A DNA stretch of 34,321 bases from Saprolegnia diclina VS20 (lineage: Eukaryota; Oomycota; Saprolegniomycetes; Saprolegniales; Saprolegniaceae): assembly GCF_000281045.1 (NCBI RefSeq), contig NW_008246138.1, forward strand, positions 47,996-82,316, given 5' to 3'. The stretch's first letter is position 1. The number at the start of each line of letters is the position of its first letter. Shown here piece after piece: positions 19,463 to 27,894 of this stretch. The position numbers and the translations under genes were made by a program. The notes below the pieces were generated by a model. It worked only from the letters and a program-made list of their open reading frames with translations. It was not told where the DNA came from and searched no databases.

Positions 19463-21121
19463 TTACCAGTAATCTTCGATGAGCGGGTTGGGAATTTTCT
19501 CGGAAGACGACGCGGTCGCACTCCCCGAGGCCGAGCACGACAAAAAATCATAGTCCTTGATCTCAAAGTCCTCGACAAAGTCGTACTCGTCCGGCTTGGC
19601 CTCGGACGCGTCGTCGTCATCAGCACCACTGTGGCGCGAGGCCAGCTCGGCTTCGACGAGGCCCAGAAACTGCACGCGAAGCTCGACGATCTGGCCGTAC
19701 GGGAACGGGCCCAGGAACGCCTTGTCGAACGCGAGCCGGAGGAGTGTGTCGCAGACGCAGTAGTCGTCGGTGCGGCCCCAGTGCGACGTCCGGTACGGGG
19801 CGGTCGCGCGCCGCAGCGACTCGGTCGAGAACTTGAGCGTCTCGTACACGTCAAAGGCTTCGTCGCATGCGAGGATGGCATCCGCGTGGAGCTTGAGAAG
19901 CGTGAGGCCGATGCGGTGGATGACTTTGGCGCCCTCGGCAAAGAAGACGTCCCAGACCCGCAGCGTCGTCTCGAGCGGCAGCGAATTCACAAAGAGACAG
20001 AGGAACCACTTGAACGTGAGCGGCGCGAGGTGCACGTGGAGCGTGTTGAGGTGCGCCGCGACCTCAGGCAGCTTGTGCGCGACGAGGGCATGGAAGACGT
20101 GCTGGTCGACGCGGGAGCCGACCATCGACGTTGTATGGTACTCGGGCACCAAGTCTTCAATGACGCACGCTAGGACCCAGAAGGCTTCTTCCTCGCCCAT
20201 GTACACGAGGAGAACGGCAGCGAGGAAGTTCATGCTCTGGCAGTACCCGACGCTCGGGTTGCGGAGGCTGTACATGGAGAGGACGCGGCGCAGCTCCGAG
20301 ATGTTGCCCTCGCGCTCGTCGCGCGTGTCGGGCTCCTGCGGAAACGTCCGGTACAAGTCCTTCTCGATCTCGTTGACCACGTCGTTTGGGACTTCGTCGA
20401 CGCGCCAGAGAAGCGCGTCGTACTGCGCATCGGGTGGCGACGACGACCGCTTTTGCTCGGCGCCGCTGCAGAGGAACCAGACTTGGCCGCGGTACTCGAT
20501 CGGGATGCCGGCGCGCAGCATCGACTCGACCTGCCACTGCCCGAGCGAGAAGCCCATGAAACCCATGTTGCCAGCGTCCGAGAGCGACCGCCGGCGAAAG
20601 CCCGACGACGACGCCTCGTGCTTGGGCTTGGGCGGGCCGTGGAACGAGGCGCGCGAGCGTTCCGTGTCGTGCGCGACCGCATCTTCTTCGAGACGGCGCC
20701 GCCATTTCTGGAACCAACTGAGCTCCCACTCCTTGGAGATGAACTTTTCTTCCCACTTCTTCTTCTTCATGCTCGTCATCGTTGTCAACTCGATCTGGTG
20801 GTCAAAGCTGAGCGGCTCGCGCGCCGACCGGGATGGCGAGCTCGGGCTCTCGAGGAACCGGCAGCGAAAGTGATTGGACCCGTTGCAATTGCATGTTGTA
20901 TGGAGCGTCGGGGTCTTGCGGTACTTGGTCGTGACGCGCGGCTGGGCCTTCTCGGTCGAGAAGAAGCGGCGCCGGCCCACCTTCGTCGGCGAGCAGGACA
21001 TGGAGTGGCGCAGCACGCGCGCCGGTGTCTTGCGCTTCTCTACCGGCAGGCAGAAGCGCTCGCGCGGGCGCATGCACTTGAGGAAGCCGCCATGGCCGTC
21101 GTCCTGGCCTGCATGTGCCAT
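19463..21121 (-). CDS. TBC-domain Rab GTPase-activating protein
   Basis: One uninterrupted exon, 552 residues. TBC proteins stimulate GTP hydrolysis by Rab GTPases through a dual-finger mechanism. The TBC domain runs from about residue 205 to 440: GIPIEYRGQVWFLCSG, the IxxDxxR arginine finger (IEKDLYR, R258), the YCQSMNF glutamine finger (Q295), then WVLACVIED, FKWFLCLFVNSLP and RVWDVFFAEGAK. Both fingers are present, so GAP activity is expected. The N-terminal 200 residues are basic and Ser-rich with a short Cys stretch (TTCNCNGSNHFRCRF) of unknown role; the C-terminus is acidic. The target Rab cannot be told from sequence. It is divergent from the kinase at 21388. Confidence 0.94.
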   Translation of the reverse strand: MAHAGQDDGHGGFLKCMRPRERFCLPVEKRKTPARVLRHSMSCSPTKVGRRRFFSTEKAQPRVTTKYRKTPTLHTTCNCNGSNHFRCRFLESPSSPSRSAREPLSFDHQIELTTMTSMKKKKWEEKFISKEWELSWFQKWRRRLEEDAVAHDTERSRASFHGPPKPKHEASSSGFRRRSLSDAGNMGFMGFSLGQWQVESMLRAGIPIEYRGQVWFLCSGAEQKRSSSPPDAQYDALLWRVDEVPNDVVNEIEKDLYRTFPQEPDTRDEREGNISELRRVLSMYSLRNPSVGYCQSMNFLAAVLLVYMGEEEAFWVLACVIEDLVPEYHTTSMVGSRVDQHVFHALVAHKLPEVAAHLNTLHVHLAPLTFKWFLCLFVNSLPLETTLRVWDVFFAEGAKVIHRIGLTLLKLHADAILACDEAFDVYETLKFSTESLRRATAPYRTSHWGRTDDYCVCDTLLRLAFDKAFLGPFPYGQIVELRVQFLGLVEAELASRHSGADDDDASEAKPDEYDFVEDFEIKDYDFLSCSASGSATASSSEKIPNPLIEDYW

Positions 21122-21387
21122 AGGACCCGTCGGCGCAGTAACAATCGATGATCTGCCGAGGCCAGTACCTGCTTGACCTAGATCTGATTTTTTAGTGTGT
21201 CACTGCCTTTTTATTCGCCCGATCACTTGCTGTTTGTATGCGATCGGGGCCGGCGCCTGCAATTTAATGCACATGTCGCGTGCCCCGTACCGTCGGATCC
21301 TAATTAGGCTCCAAAACAGGATCTCGACGCCCAAAGCAGTTACAGCGGCTTGCGTTTCGGAAGATCGCATCATTTGGTGGACGGACG

Positions 21388-22583
21388 ATGGCCGACGGCG
21401 CATGGAAGAGCATACGCTTCGACGAGCTCCGAGTGGGCGAGAAGATCGGCGGTGGCGGCGTGGGCATCGTCTACAGTGGCACGTACCGCGACCAGCCCGT
21501 CGCGCTCAAGACGCTGGTGCGACGTCTGCAGCGATACCACGCACGCCCATACATGCTTGGTGTAGTTTGATCCGCGCGTCGACCAAGCGCTCAAGGACGA
21601 GTACATGGACGAGCTGCTCGTCATGAGGTTGCCCGATATATAGCGGTATGGCGCCTCACGTCGCCGCTTTAGCAAGCTGCAGCACCCGCACGTCGTGCAC
21701 TTTATTGGCGCGTGCATGGAAGCGCCCAACTTGTGCTTTGTCATGGAGCTCTGCAACATGTCGCTCTTCGACCGCCTCCACCGCACGAACCTCGCACTGA
21801 GCGTGACCGAGCTCGTCGAGATTGCGGTGCGTCTCATACAGGCTCCACTCGATGTCTCTCACGCGCATCGTAGACGGGCGTGGCCGACGCCATGAAGTAT
21901 CTCCACGCGCAGTCACCGGCCATCATTCATCGGTAATACATGCCATATCCTTGGATGGCCATTGATGCGTCTTGCCAGCGACCTCAAGAGCCAAAACGTG
22001 CTTCTGGACATGCGTGGCGTGGTCAAGCTCTGCGACTTTGGCCTCGTCTGGTACGTCGTGTTCTGCCGTGGCAAACACGTCGCACATTACTTCCTGATCT
22101 AGCACCAAGGAGACGACGGCGGGGACACCAGCGTACATGCCACCCGAGCTGCTCGCGGGGCGTCCGTTTTCCAAGGCCGTCGACGTGTACATGTATGGCG
22201 TCCTGCTCTGGGAGGTGGGATCTTCTGCTTGTACGGGACCGGATAGCATCAGTTGGCGTCTAGCTCTTTGCTCGCGACGTGCCGTTTCGCGGCTACGACG
22301 TCGACGACATCCAGCGCAAGGTGCTGAATGGCGACCGGCCGCAGATCCCGACGCTCGATTGCCCTCAAAAGTGCCAGGTATGATAGTCGGGACCCGACCG
22401 ATTGACCAAGATGCCTAGGACCTCATTCGCAAGTGCTGGGACCACGAGCCGGCGCGCCGCCCGTCGTTCGAGACGATTCATGCGACGCTCCGCGAGATCG
22501 ACTGCGCGACCGAGTTCCACCGCGCAATGGACCACGTCATGGAGGAAGACGCGCTCGACTGCCTCGTCAAAAAGCGGAAATAG
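21388..22583 (+). CDS. TKL-type (Raf/MLK-like) protein kinase
   Basis: Eight exons: 21388-21516, 21566-21627, 21673-21826, 21874-21932, 21979-22050, 22103-22214, 22264-22377, 22419-22583; 867 nt, 288 residues, essentially a bare kinase domain. Motifs in order: GGGGVGIVYSG (P-loop), VALKTL, the IGACMEAPN stretch, MELCNMSLFDRLH, HRDLKSQNVLL, CDFGLV, TAGTPAYMPPELL, DVYMYGVLLWEL and CWDHEPARRPSF. HRDLKSQN, the GTPAYMPPE segment and the RRPSF end are typical of tyrosine-kinase-like Ser/Thr kinases. All catalytic residues are present. There is no regulatory domain, so control must come from partners or the short C-terminal helix. Introns are 41-52 nt. Confidence 0.93.
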
Positions 22584-22925
22584 CGCTCAGCGTCGACCGA
22601 CGATCCATCTGCTTCATCTCCTTCGCAATACGAACCTTCATACGATGTACTACCTGCGATGCCTTTGGACACGCGACAGGAAGCCAGATGCGTGGATGGA
22701 GGCGTTGGCGGGGAGGACGACACCACCTCGTTGGTCTCATCTTTGCCACGCAGCCCTTGCAGGTGACCTGAAACTGTACGTATACCTTGCTCTCGCCGTG
22801 TCCTGCTGCAAGTAATCGCAATAGAAGTGGCGTCGACTGCGGGCGCCATGCCTGCCAGCGTTTTCTCGATATCGCGCATCCTCCAGACGCAGAAGACCAC
22901 GTTAGCATGCAGCATTCGTTAAGGA
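22584..22925. other. Convergent spacer, no gene seen
   Basis: 342 bp between the stops of the TKL kinase and APC13. A minus-strand frame crosses it but overlaps APC13 in the wrong frame. Nothing else is visible. Confidence 0.55.
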
Positions 22926-23310
22926 TCAGGACTCGCGCCCAAACAAGTCGAGGCCGAGGTCGTTCCAGCGCTCGGTGCGCTCGGTGCGGAAGCCGGGAAG
23001 CACTAGCATCGTAGGGCAAATGTACAAGGCAATAAACTACAGAGCACCATGTACCTGGACCCATGAGCGGAACGCCGCTCTCTTCCGCGTTGAGGTCCAT
23101 GCCCAGCGGGATCTCGATCTCTATGCACGTTGAGCGGGCCATGATCACGATCAGGGTCATTGTCTACCGTCGTCCGAGAGGCAGTCTTGCATCCACGCTT
23201 CGTCCACGACGTCTAGCAGCATGCGCTCGCGGAAGACGGAGACCACCTTGCTGTCCTATGTACATGCAGCATGCGCTGAGACGTCATCGACATCGCTGGC
23301 CGCGCACCAT
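22926..23310 (-). CDS. APC13: Anaphase-promoting complex subunit 13
   Basis: Exons (backwards) 23310-23308, 23255-23168, 23120-23055 and 23002-22926 total 234 nt (77 residues). The protein starts MDS, then LLDVVDEAWMQDCLSDDEIEIPL and, near the end, ERWNDLGLDLF. Human APC13 has MDS, ILDLIDDAWREDKL...VAIPL and MKWTDLALQYL in the same order and a similar length (74), so the assignment is strong. APC13 stabilises TPR subunits of the anaphase-promoting ubiquitin ligase. The first exon is the start codon alone, followed by a gtgcgc donor, as in the EF-hand gene at 6641. A 38-codon uORF (23446-23330, minus) ends 19 bp before the start codon and might reduce translation. Confidence 0.87.
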
Positions 23311-23553
23311 GGAGGTCGAAGATCGAAGTTCAAAAAGCGAAGTTGCAACGGCGATTGACAAGGGCAGCAAAGGGCGGACAGTCGGCCGCGTCGTCGGAAG
23401 CCAGTGGCATGCAGCGCGCTGGATCCTGCGGAGATGGAGCTGCCATGGGCGTGATGGGCGGCCATTGGCCTTCGCGCTGCGTGCGCGGTTGGCGGCGCGG
23501 GCTGAGCGCTTTGTGACGTTGGTGACGTGTTCAACATGCATTTATTACAGAGC

Positions 23554-23823
23554 TTACTGCTCGCCCGACTGCTGGGCCTTCTTTTGCTCAAACTGTGCCG
23601 GTGTCCACGTCTTCATCTGGAGCGCGTGGATCGAGGTCATTTCTTCCTTGAGCGCTTCGTTCACGGCGCGCTGGCGCTGGAGCAGCCCCATGCCCTGGAA
23701 GAGCGGGCTCACGACAATGACGCTGAACTTGGTGCCGCAGCCGTCCGAGTTGTCTTCGACCTGGATGTACGTCACTTGCAGCGCCGCTTCGAGCTTAGCA
23801 GAGAGTTCGGCCGTGGTCACCAT
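23554..23823 (-). CDS. BolA-like protein (BOLA2 type)
   Basis: One exon, 89 residues, the usual length for BOLA2. BolA proteins form [2Fe-2S]-bridged complexes with monothiol glutaredoxins in iron trafficking and regulation. Visible features: an N-terminal helix ELSAKLEAALQ, VEDNSDGCGTKFSVIVVSPLF with the family Cys, LLQRQRAVNEALKEEM, then the conserved SIHALQMKTWTPAQ with the cluster-binding His. The common RHR triplet of the helix is RQR here, but the Cys and the IHAL His expected to act as ligands remain. It lies 243 bp upstream of APC13 on the same strand and is divergent from SNU13. Confidence 0.93.
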   Translation of the reverse strand: MVTTAELSAKLEAALQVTYIQVEDNSDGCGTKFSVIVVSPLFQGMGLLQRQRAVNEALKEEMTSIHALQMKTWTPAQFEQKKAQQSGEQ

Positions 23824-24638
23824 CGTCGTCGTGTCGGACGGATTCGCAAATGAATTCGTTCAACCCGCGAGCACCATTATCCGGAGGTCGCTCCTCGTTA
23901 TCCGGTATGCGACTGGGACATCCCGCGATGCATCATCGTTTGGGATGATGGCATCGGGTGCTCCATCATGCACGCGATGATGGCATCGAGGAAGCTAGTG
24001 GCAGCCAGGAGGCGTCCGCCACTGCGCCTGCAAAGGAGCTGGAGCGGATGGGTGACGCAGCTTCCAGTGCCCACATGCCCATCCTTCCAACGACCCTCGC
24101 AGTTCAGTACAGTACTGGAACATTGCAGCTCCAACACGCACAGCATGTGTAGTAGTATGTGCTCAGCTAGTTTATGGCTCGCGCCCTTTTTTGGACTCGG
24201 AGCTAACCCATAGCGTTGTCGATATGCGCATGCAGCCAAGAATTGGTCGAGGTCGTCGCCAACAGCAGAGTATGTAGTCCAGAGGACCTGTCGACCATGC
24301 GCGTAGGCGCTTCCGCACGCCTGATGCGACTTTGGATGCGTCATCTTGCCGGAATCGCGCTTCCGCCTGCAGGCGCCGTGCCCCTTCTCTCATGGTGGAG
24401 TCGGATCGGGCATACGCAGTGTTGATTCGCTCGTAAATCGAATCTTTTTGACCAGTAAGCCGCAGCGTTGCGCGGATTGGTGCAAAAGCGACCAATGAAG
24501 CGAGCTGGCTTGCGATTGGTGGAGATCGAAATCGTCGTTTTGGATTGGGTGGTCCCGGCGAGTGCTCGGCTGGTGCAACTAAGATCTACTACGCAGCATA
24601 CTCCATTTAGCAGTGATCTACAAGTGAGCTTCTATACC
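23824..24638. promoter_or_regulatory. Long divergent spacer between the BolA-like gene and SNU13
   Basis: 815 bp between two start codons, long for this window. It holds a 13-bp direct repeat (GATGATGGCATCG at 23944-23956 and 23976-23988) next to an imperfect hairpin (GCATCATC...GATGATGGC). Read on the plus strand, ATTGG words occur near 24477 and 24516, before SNU13. Open frames on the minus strand (24344-23898) have no recognised content. Confidence 0.5.
23944..23988. repeat. 13-bp direct repeat GATGATGGCATCG, two copies
   Basis: Two exact copies spaced 32 bp start to start. The first copy also pairs with the preceding GCATCATC to make a small hairpin with a 5-nt loop. Confidence 0.8.
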
Positions 24639-25025
24639 ATGTCTGACGCCGCCGTGAACCCCAAGGCCTACCCGCTCGCCGATGCCAAGCTCACCGTGAG
24701 CATCCTCGACCTCGTGCAGCAGGCCACCAACTACAAGCAGATCAAGAAGGGCGCCAACGAGGCCACCAAGACGCTCAACCGTGGTATCTCCGAGTTCATC
24801 GTGATGGCCGCCGACACGGAGCCGCTTGAGATCCTCCTCCACTTGCCGCTCCTCTGCGAAGACAAGAACGTCCCGTACGTCTTTGTCCCGTCCAAGGTCG
24901 CCCTTGGCCGTGCCTGCGGCGTCTCGCGCCCGGTCATCTCGGCCTCGATCACGTCCAACGACGCGTCGCAGCTCGGCCCCCAGATCCGCGCCATGCGCGA
25001 ACAGATCGAGCAGCTCCTCATCTAA
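24639..25025 (+). CDS. SNU13: U4 snRNP / box C/D snoRNP protein SNU13 (15.5K, NHP2L1)
   Basis: One exon, 128 residues, the same length as human SNU13. It is the L7Ae-family protein that binds kink-turns in U4 snRNA and box C/D snoRNAs. The kink-turn-binding signature [12 protein letters not shown] is intact, followed by [23 protein letters not shown] and [20 protein letters not shown], which are near-identical to the family. The coding sequence is strongly biased to C-ending codons, as expected of a highly expressed gene. The next gene, convergent and 75 bp away, also encodes a spliceosome-associated protein. Confidence 0.97.
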   Translation: MSDAAVNPKAYPLADAKLTVSILDLVQQATNYKQIKKGANEATKTLNRGISEFIVMAADTEPLEILLHLPLLCEDKNVPYVFVPSKVALGRACGVSRPVISASITSNDASQLGPQIRAMREQIEQLLI

Positions 25026-25100
25026 GCATGAGATCGAGCCACGACTTGAGCGCATGTAACTTAACACATGTAAATTTAAATGCTCCACGACAATCCTTAT

Positions 25101-25904
25101 TTATTTGCTGGTGACCATAAGCACATATTCGCGCGAGCTTTCGCCAAAGGTCAGCACATCGCGCTCGCGGAGCTCAATGTAGCGCGAGTGGTCGATCTTC
25201 TTGCCGTTCAGAAACGTGTGGTTGGTGCTTTTGAGGTCCATGATGTACGGCTTGATGGTCTGGATGAGCTCGGGCTGGTCGAGCTCCGACGCCCGGTGCT
25301 CCGTCACGCGCAGCCGGAACTGCAGTACCGCGTGCTGCTTCGAAATCGACTCGTGCTCCATGAAGACGTCAGCCACCTTCTTGTCGCGACCAAAGAGGCA
25401 GGCGCTCTGTCGGTGCAAGTGCAGCGTCGCTATGCACGACCAGCGTGAGCTCCATGTCGTGGAATATGCAATCGAACGCACCAATGTTTTCATCCTTCTT
25501 GAAGACGTAGAAGCGCCAACGCTTGTCGGGCACGCGGGCTTCGGGCGGCTCGCACCACTTCATGACGACGCCATTCCGCGTGTTGCCCGTCGCGCTGTCT
25601 TTCGCCAAGGCGCCGCTCAAGCCAAAGTTGGGCTTCTGCACGACGACAGGCTCCTCGTTCGGGTCCTTAGGCTCCTCGGGTTGGCCCCACCTGCATAGAT
25701 GAGGCTGCATGAGCTGCAAAGTTCGTCATCGCAGCTGCCTTACGCAAACTTCTCGCCCTTGCCGCCGTCCACGAGGTGCGTAAAGTCGCGCGGCTTGACG
25801 TGGCCATTCCGCTGGCGCGGCTCTCGGCTGCGGGACCGCGACCGCTGTCGGGCGTCGCTCCGGTCACGCGACCGGGATCGGGATCGGCGGCGACGGTCTG
25901 CCAT
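25101..25904 (-). CDS. FHA-domain splicing factor, SNIP1/Pml1/DAWDLE type
   Basis: Exons (backwards) 25904-25744, 25690-25482 and 25429-25101 total 699 nt (232 residues). The first 40 residues are an RS-rich stretch of Arg-Ser and Arg-Asp dipeptides. The FHA domain covers about residues 115-225: RWRFYVFKKDENI, LHLHRQSACLFGRDKKVADV, HESISKQHAVLQF, PYIMDLKSTNHTFLN and YIELRERDVLTFG. FGR, the S-x2-H and the N of TFLN form the phosphopeptide-binding site. The order and spacing match SNIP1 (animals), DAWDLE (plants) and Pml1 of the yeast RES complex, which act in pre-mRNA splicing and retention and in small-RNA biogenesis. In most relatives STNGTFLN is found; here Gly is His. Confidence 0.93.
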
Positions 25905-26124
25905 CGCTCGTCTGTTTTCTGCGTTTGATGGCTGGTCCAAGCCTCGACTCGGCTTTAGTTTAACCCATTGTCCCATTCTGTGCACTCCTCTTTTGTATGA
26001 AGCTTTGAGGGACCCAGTGGGAGAAAGGTGGGAAATAGCATGTGCCTAGTTAGTCGGCGCGTAGTCGATCGAGCGCTGACCATCACTCATATCGAACAAC
26101 CTTGCAGCGAGTGGGTCATTTGCC

Positions 26125-27834
26125 ATGACGACGGCTCAAGCAGCGACCGAACCGACGCCGACGCTCGAGGAGCTGCAGCAGTCGCACTCTGGCGCGAACC
26201 TCGACCTCGTCCTGCTCTTCGCCTCGCGCAGCGTTTCCGAGATTGCGGCGCGCGTCGACTTTCTCCTGCGCTCTGGCCAGCGCATGCTGCTGCATGAAGA
26301 GCTTCCGCGCGCCTGTGGGTCCGTCGCCAGCGTGGACGCTCTTGAGATTTTCCTCCTCTTCCTTGAACACCAAGCCACGGTACGCCGCTACCTCCACCAT
26401 GAAGCCTCTTACGACAGCGTTGTAGGAGCACCCGGCCGCGCTGAGCGTGACCATGTCGCTGCTGCCGCAGCTGCCCACCGCCGAGCTCGTGTCATCGAGC
26501 GTACAAGAGGCGGCGACGCGCTTCTTCCAAAAGCACCTTCCGATCAAGGCGACCAACACGTCAATGACGGGTCTCTTTTGCGCCTTGTACGACGTGCCAA
26601 TGGCCCTGCGCGTCGACACGTTCAACGCATGGCTGCGCCTCGACTCGGTGGCCGCGCTCAAGTTCCTCGAGGCCGGCCACGTCGCAGCCCACGCCGATGT
26701 AGATGCGACGCTGCGCTTCCTCGTCGAGAAGACGCACTTTAACGCGGCAGACCGCCTCGCTGTGCACGTGCCGTCGCTCCAGCGGGCGTACGTGCAGGCG
26801 CTCGTCGACACGTACGCGGACGCCAAGGTCACGAAGAAGCGCATCACCCGCTTCAACTTTCTGCCCGACGACTTTCCCGAGTTTGTTGCTCGGTAGATGC
26901 AGCTCTCGCCGTCTCGATTCTCATTATGCTACTGCGTAGGCGACGCCGGGCGACCATCAAGTACCTTGTCAAGGCCGGACAGTTCGGCGACGTCGACCAA
27001 GCCGTCGGTGGCGACGCGAGTGCGATGAAGTTTGCGTGTCGCTGCGCCTACGACACGTGCGGCGCCGACAGCGACGTCACGCGGCAGTTTGTGCAACAGT
27101 ACAACCTCGGCAGTCTCTTCCCGGACGTCGTCGCATCGCCGGACGCCGGCGACCTCTCGCTTCTGATGGACGACCCGCCGCGCCTCGACGGCTTTGCCTC
27201 GATCCTCACGTACATGCCACGCAGCCACATATGCTTTCTCGCATCGCCCGAGGACGTATCCAGCGCACTGGCCGACTTGCTCGCAGCGCCGTGTGTCGGT
27301 CTCGACTGCGAGTGGCGCGCCTCGTACAACTCGTTCACGTCGACCGGCAGTATGGGTAACCCGTGCGCGCTGCTGCAGCTTGCGACGAGCTCGCATGTCT
27401 ACCTCATCGACATGCTCGTGCCCGGCATGCTGGACCCGTTGGCGCCGTGGCTGGCGTCGCCGTCGTCGCTCAAGCTCGGCTTTGACATCAAAAGCGACCT
27501 CGCCGCGCTCCAAGCGCCATTGGTGCGTGGCGTCGTGGACCTGCAGACAGTCGCCAAGAAGACAAGTCTTCTCCCCTCGAACCGGCCGTCGCTCTCGGAC
27601 CTCGCCCTCAAGTACCTCGGCCTTCCACTTGACAAGCGTGTGCGCATGTCCAACTGGGAGCGCCGCCCGCTCACAGACATGCAAACTGAGTACGCCGCTT
27701 TGGACGCCTACGTGCTCGTTGCGGCGTACGCGGCCGCCATCTCGGCTCCGAACGTTGCGGCGGCCGTCGCCCACTGCCGCTACGACGCGGGCAGCACCAA
27801 GACAGATGCCATCGCCCCTGTATCATCGACTTGA
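26125..27834 (+). CDS. EXD3: 3'-5' exonuclease of the mut-7/EXD3 type
   Basis: Exons 26125-26379, 26426-26892 and 26940-27834 total 1617 nt (538 residues). The C-terminal DEDDy exonuclease domain (about 330-510) has motif I GLDCEWR, motif II LGFDIKSDL and motif III YAALDAYVLV, so all four acidic residues and the Tyr are present. The N-terminal 320 residues are helical (for example FLLRSGQRMLLHEEL, DADVDATLRFLVEKT-like segments) as in C. elegans MUT-7 and animal EXD3, where this region mediates protein contacts. MUT-7 acts in small-RNA pathways; the substrate here is not known. There is no signal or targeting sequence. Confidence 0.9.
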
Positions 27835-27894
27835 GCTCCGTTAATCGACTACGAGTACACTTTAGACGACGAGTACTAGTAGATTGTAGAAGCG

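Noticed and set aside
19770-20873. Plus-strand open frame of 367 codons
   Set aside because: It is antisense to the TBC domain, whose motifs are unambiguous on the minus strand; long antisense frames are expected at this GC content.
23063-23980. Plus-strand frame of 305 codons
   Set aside because: Antisense to APC13 and the BolA-like gene, both identified by family motifs.
23898-24344. Minus-strand frame of 148 codons upstream of the BolA-like gene
   Set aside because: Composition looks non-coding, it contains the direct repeats and I could place no splice sites.
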